56,314 nt of DNA from Methylotenera sp. (lineage in GTDB: Bacteria > Pseudomonadota > Gammaproteobacteria > Burkholderiales > Methylophilaceae): NCBI GenBank assembly GCA_020622105.1, contig JAHRYP010000017.1, forward strand, positions 1-56,314, written 5' to 3'. Under the pieces are notes generated by a model. The model was given only the letters and a program-made list of their open reading frames with translations, did no database searches and was not told the DNA's origin. The position numbers and the translations under genes are program-made. Positions 54,102-56,314 of the stretch are shown here, piece after piece. How positions within the stretch are numbered: the first letter of the stretch is position 1; the number at the start of each line of letters is the position of its first letter.

Positions 54102-54137
54102 TATATTCATGCGCTTAGTTTTTACAGGTGATATTAA

Positions 54138-55322
54138 ATGGAAGCATTAATTGCAGCAAATGATGTTCTTTTTGTATTGTTAGGCGCCATTATGGTGCTA
54201 GCAATGCATGCCGGCTTTGCCTTTTTAGAAGTCGGTACCGTCCGCAAAAAAAACCAGACCAATGCCTTGGTTAAAATCATGGTGGACTTTTCAGTGTCGA
54301 CGATTGCTTATTTTTTTATTGGCTACAGTATTGCGCACGGCATTAGCTTTTTTAGCGGAGCCGAAGTGTTGGCCGATAAAAACGGTATTGAGTTAGTTAA
54401 GTTTTTCTTTTTACTTACTTTTGCAGCAGCTATTCCCGCAATTATTTCAGGTGGCATTGCTGAGCGCGCAAAATTTAACCCGCAAATGGCTGCAACTTTT
54501 TTGCTGGTCGGTTTTGTGTATCCGTTCTTTGAGGGTATTGCATGGAGCGGCCATTATGGATTGCAAGAATGGTTGAAGCTCACTTTCGGTGCACCATTCA
54601 GGGACTTTGCCGGTTCTGTTGTCGTACACGCCATGGGCGGCTGGATCGCAGTGATCGCAGTCGTGCTGTTAGGCGCACGCCAAGGACGCTACAGTAAAGA
54701 TGGTCGTTTGCACGCTTACCCGCCTTCAAATATTCCTTTTCTGGCTTTAGGTGCATGGATACTAACCGTAGGCTGGTTTGGATTCAACGTTATGTCAGCA
54801 CAATCTATTCAGGGGATTTCAGGGCTGGTAGCGGTGAATTCGCTGATGGCGCTGGTAGGTGGCACTTTAGCGGCATTATTGCTGGGTAAAAATGACCCCG
54901 GCTTTGTACATAATGGTCCATTGGCTGGTTTAGTGCGGTCTGTGCGGTTCCGATATCATGATCCACTAGGTGCTGGTCATAGTGCTATTGCTGGCCTAAT
55001 ATTTGTGTTGACCTTTAATCTGACGCAGAGTCGCTGGAAAATTGATGATGTGCTAGGTGTCTGGCCTCTGCATGGATTGTGCGGAGCATGGGGCGGCATC
55101 GCTGCCGGGATTTTTGGAACAAAAGCACTAGGCGGGCTTGGCGGCGTAAGCTTGATGTCGCAGTTGATTGGCACTGGTCTGGGCATTGTGGTTGCAGTGG
55201 TCGGTAGTTTTATTGTTTATGGCACACTTAAAAAACTGGTCGGCCTCCGTCTAAGTGCAGAGGAAGAGTTTGATGGCGCAGATTTAAGTATCCATAAAAT
55301 CAACTCAATGGCTGATGATTGA
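54138..55322 (+). CDS. amtB: Ammonium transporter
   Basis: A 394-residue inner-membrane Amt protein of about eleven helices, without the cleaved signal of E. coli AmtB. The N-terminus ANDVLFVLLGAIMVLAMHAG is the first helix. The family signature around FRDFAGSVVVHAMGGW holds the first pore His; the second is in WPLHGLCGAWGGIA. A short cytoplasmic tail (LSAEEEFDGADLSIHKI) follows. It conducts ammonium/ammonia when nitrogen is scarce. Two NtrC-type sites and a sigma-54 promoter precede it. No glnK gene is directly attached. Confidence 0.93.
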   Translation: MEALIAANDVLFVLLGAIMVLAMHAGFAFLEVGTVRKKNQTNALVKIMVDFSVSTIAYFFIGYSIAHGISFFSGAEVLADKNGIELVKFFFLLTFAAAIPAIISGGIAERAKFNPQMAATFLLVGFVYPFFEGIAWSGHYGLQEWLKLTFGAPFRDFAGSVVVHAMGGWIAVIAVVLLGARQGRYSKDGRLHAYPPSNIPFLALGAWILTVGWFGFNVMSAQSIQGISGLVAVNSLMALVGGTLAALLLGKNDPGFVHNGPLAGLVRSVRFRYHDPLGAGHSAIAGLIFVLTFNLTQSRWKIDDVLGVWPLHGLCGAWGGIAAGIFGTKALGGLGGVSLMSQLIGTGLGIVVAVVGSFIVYGTLKKLVGLRLSAEEEFDGADLSIHKINSMADD

Positions 55323-55457
55323 GTCTGGTTAATCAGGTTGATATATATCAAAGTCTGTTGATTTATCTTTAAAATTGATCTCCACCATTATCGGTAGCTT
55401 ATTGCTACTGTGTCGTGGTCATAGATTAAGTCTGTAAGCCCTCAGCAGTTAAAAAAA

Positions 55458-55495
55458 GAAAATCCCTTGGAAATTACAACTCTCAAGGGATTTTC
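55458..55495. terminator. Bidirectional terminator between amtB and AraC gene
   Basis: GAAAATCCCTTG (55458-55469) pairs perfectly with CAAGGGATTTTC (55484-55495). Outer arms TCAGCA/TGCTGA extend it. An A-run on the left makes it a good terminator on the minus strand, for the AraC-type gene, and acceptable for amtB. Confidence 0.85.
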
Positions 55496-55546
55496 CATTG
55501 CTGAAAAGTTTCTAGTAAGTTACCAGTAGCGATTCAGTCGCAACTT

Positions 55547-56314
55547 TTAATGGTTTCTAACATCTCTTGGGCTCACGCCATATTTCTTTTTGAATGCCCG
55601 GCTAAAATGCGAGAAGTCATTAAATCCCCATTGCAGCGCAACCTCAGATATTCTGTTTGGAAAACAATCTGGGCTAGATAACTCTTTATGACAATGTGTT
55701 AACCTGGAATTCCAAACGTAACGCATGAGAGAGGTATCTTCATGTTCAAATAATTCATTGATATATCTTGCCGACAATCCGGTACCAGACTCAATTGCAG
55801 CTGTATCTAACAAAGGGTTGGTAATATTGCGCTCTATAAACTCTTTTATCCTGAATAAAGAAAGAGAGCGACTTCTTGATAGATTGTGATTTTGTGGTCG
55901 AATGTCATTGAGTGCCAAGGTGAATAAATCTAAAGAATTCTCAGATAGGGCGTCAAATGTATTTAGAGAAATTCTGCCAGCCTCCCTGGCCATTGATTGA
56001 ATAAAATGTGAAGCAATCTTCCCCGCACCTTGTTCGCTTTTAATATGTAATGCGGTGCAATGTTCAACGCCAGTCAGCCTTTCTCGCATGAGTTTTCTGG
56101 GGATTGATATGATCAGTTTAGAGAAGCTCCCGGGGCAATAGATGCGATGCGGACGTGTTGCATCATAGATCGTCATGTCCCCAGGTTTTAAGAATACTTC
56201 TCGGTTGTTTTGCTCAAGCAGATATTCTCCTGCAAGTAGAATCACTCCAAAATAAGCATCTTGACTAATGAGGCCGGGCTCTTTAGGCAGCCGCCTGATG
56301 GTAATGCTATTTGA
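55547..56314 (-). CDS. AraC-family regulator, N-terminus cut by window edge
   Basis: The visible 255 residues have an AraC-binding-like cupin domain (FLKPGDMTIYDATRPHRIYC) and a C-terminal double helix-turn-helix with ISEVALQWGFNDFSHFSRAF and KKYGVSPRDVR, the AraC signature. The frame stays open through the right edge with plausible domain sequence (PKEPGLISQDAYFGVILL), so the start lies outside. Ligand and targets are unknown. Confidence 0.88.
   Translation of the reverse strand, partial: SNSITIRRLPKEPGLISQDAYFGVILLAGEYLLEQNNREVFLKPGDMTIYDATRPHRIYCPGSFSKLIISIPRKLMRERLTGVEHCTALHIKSEQGAGKIASHFIQSMAREAGRISLNTFDALSENSLDLFTLALNDIRPQNHNLSRSRSLSLFRIKEFIERNITNPLLDTAAIESGTGLSARYINELFEHEDTSLMRYVWNSRLTHCHKELSSPDCFPNRISEVALQWGFNDFSHFSRAFKKKYGVSPRDVRNH

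Noticed and set aside
1-56314. tRNA, rRNA or CRISPR loci
   Set aside because: I scanned by eye and saw no cloverleaf-type ends, rRNA stretches or regular repeat arrays; a covariance-model scan would be needed to be certain.

Overview
The window reads as a stretch of chromosome from a betaproteobacterium, most likely a Methylophilaceae-type methylotroph (Methylotenera/Methylophilus relatives). This is inferred from the AT-leaning base composition, the protein families and the gene order. No methanol dehydrogenase, rRNA, tRNA, CRISPR array, transposase or prophage is visible. Most genes are housekeeping, and coding density is high.

Layout. 1-2468: an unknown gene cut by the left edge, a LysM protein without a signal peptide, and an Mth938-like protein, all on the minus strand. 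2575-7441: plus-strand alaA-hom-thrC-thyA (alanine, homoserine, threonine and dTMP synthesis). 7550-12306: a regulatory island with genes for a secreted EF-hand protein and a secreted thioredoxin-fold protein, divergently transcribed, followed by the two-component operon glrK-lipoprotein-glrR. 12353-20152: folA, an Orn/Lys/Arg decarboxylase, dcd, divergent zwf/pgl, a SanA-like protein and apbC. 20388-30373: metG, a ComEA-like protein, and the minus-strand block tyrA-aroA-cmk-rpsA-ihfB-lapB-pyrF, interrupted by a frameshifted DUF2061 gene. 30614-35110: a periplasmic binding protein, an outer-membrane barrel and a GGDEF/EAL enzyme. 35178-36650: bpt and aat (N-degron pathway). 36728-40544: a copper-handling module. 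40752-49182: ygiQ, a palindromic repeat, TraB-like, nuclease, lipocalin, rRNA-modification, aquaporin, pilin-like and hslO genes. 49302-56314: a frameshifted TonB siderophore receptor behind a Fur-like site, a frameshifted gluQ, DUF3301, an unknown gene, amtB under NtrC/sigma-54 type control, and an AraC regulator cut by the right edge.

The strongest non-obvious signal lies between 7897 and 8361. Two outward-facing sigma-54 promoters (-24/-12 elements at 7977-7993 minus and 8302-8318 plus) flank two TGTC-N10-GACA-type sites (8057-8074 and 8123-8140), the motif known for GlrR in enterobacteria. The GlrR gene itself is the next operon. This predicts a local GlrKR/sigma-54 circuit driving two small exported proteins rather than the enterobacterial small RNA GlmY. 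A second sigma-54 circuit, with two TGCAC-N7-GTGCA NtrC-type sites, precedes amtB.

Three genes (the DUF2061 gene, the 5' end of the TonB receptor, gluQ) carry single-base frame disruptions. They are either real lesions or indel errors in the source assembly; the sequence alone cannot decide.
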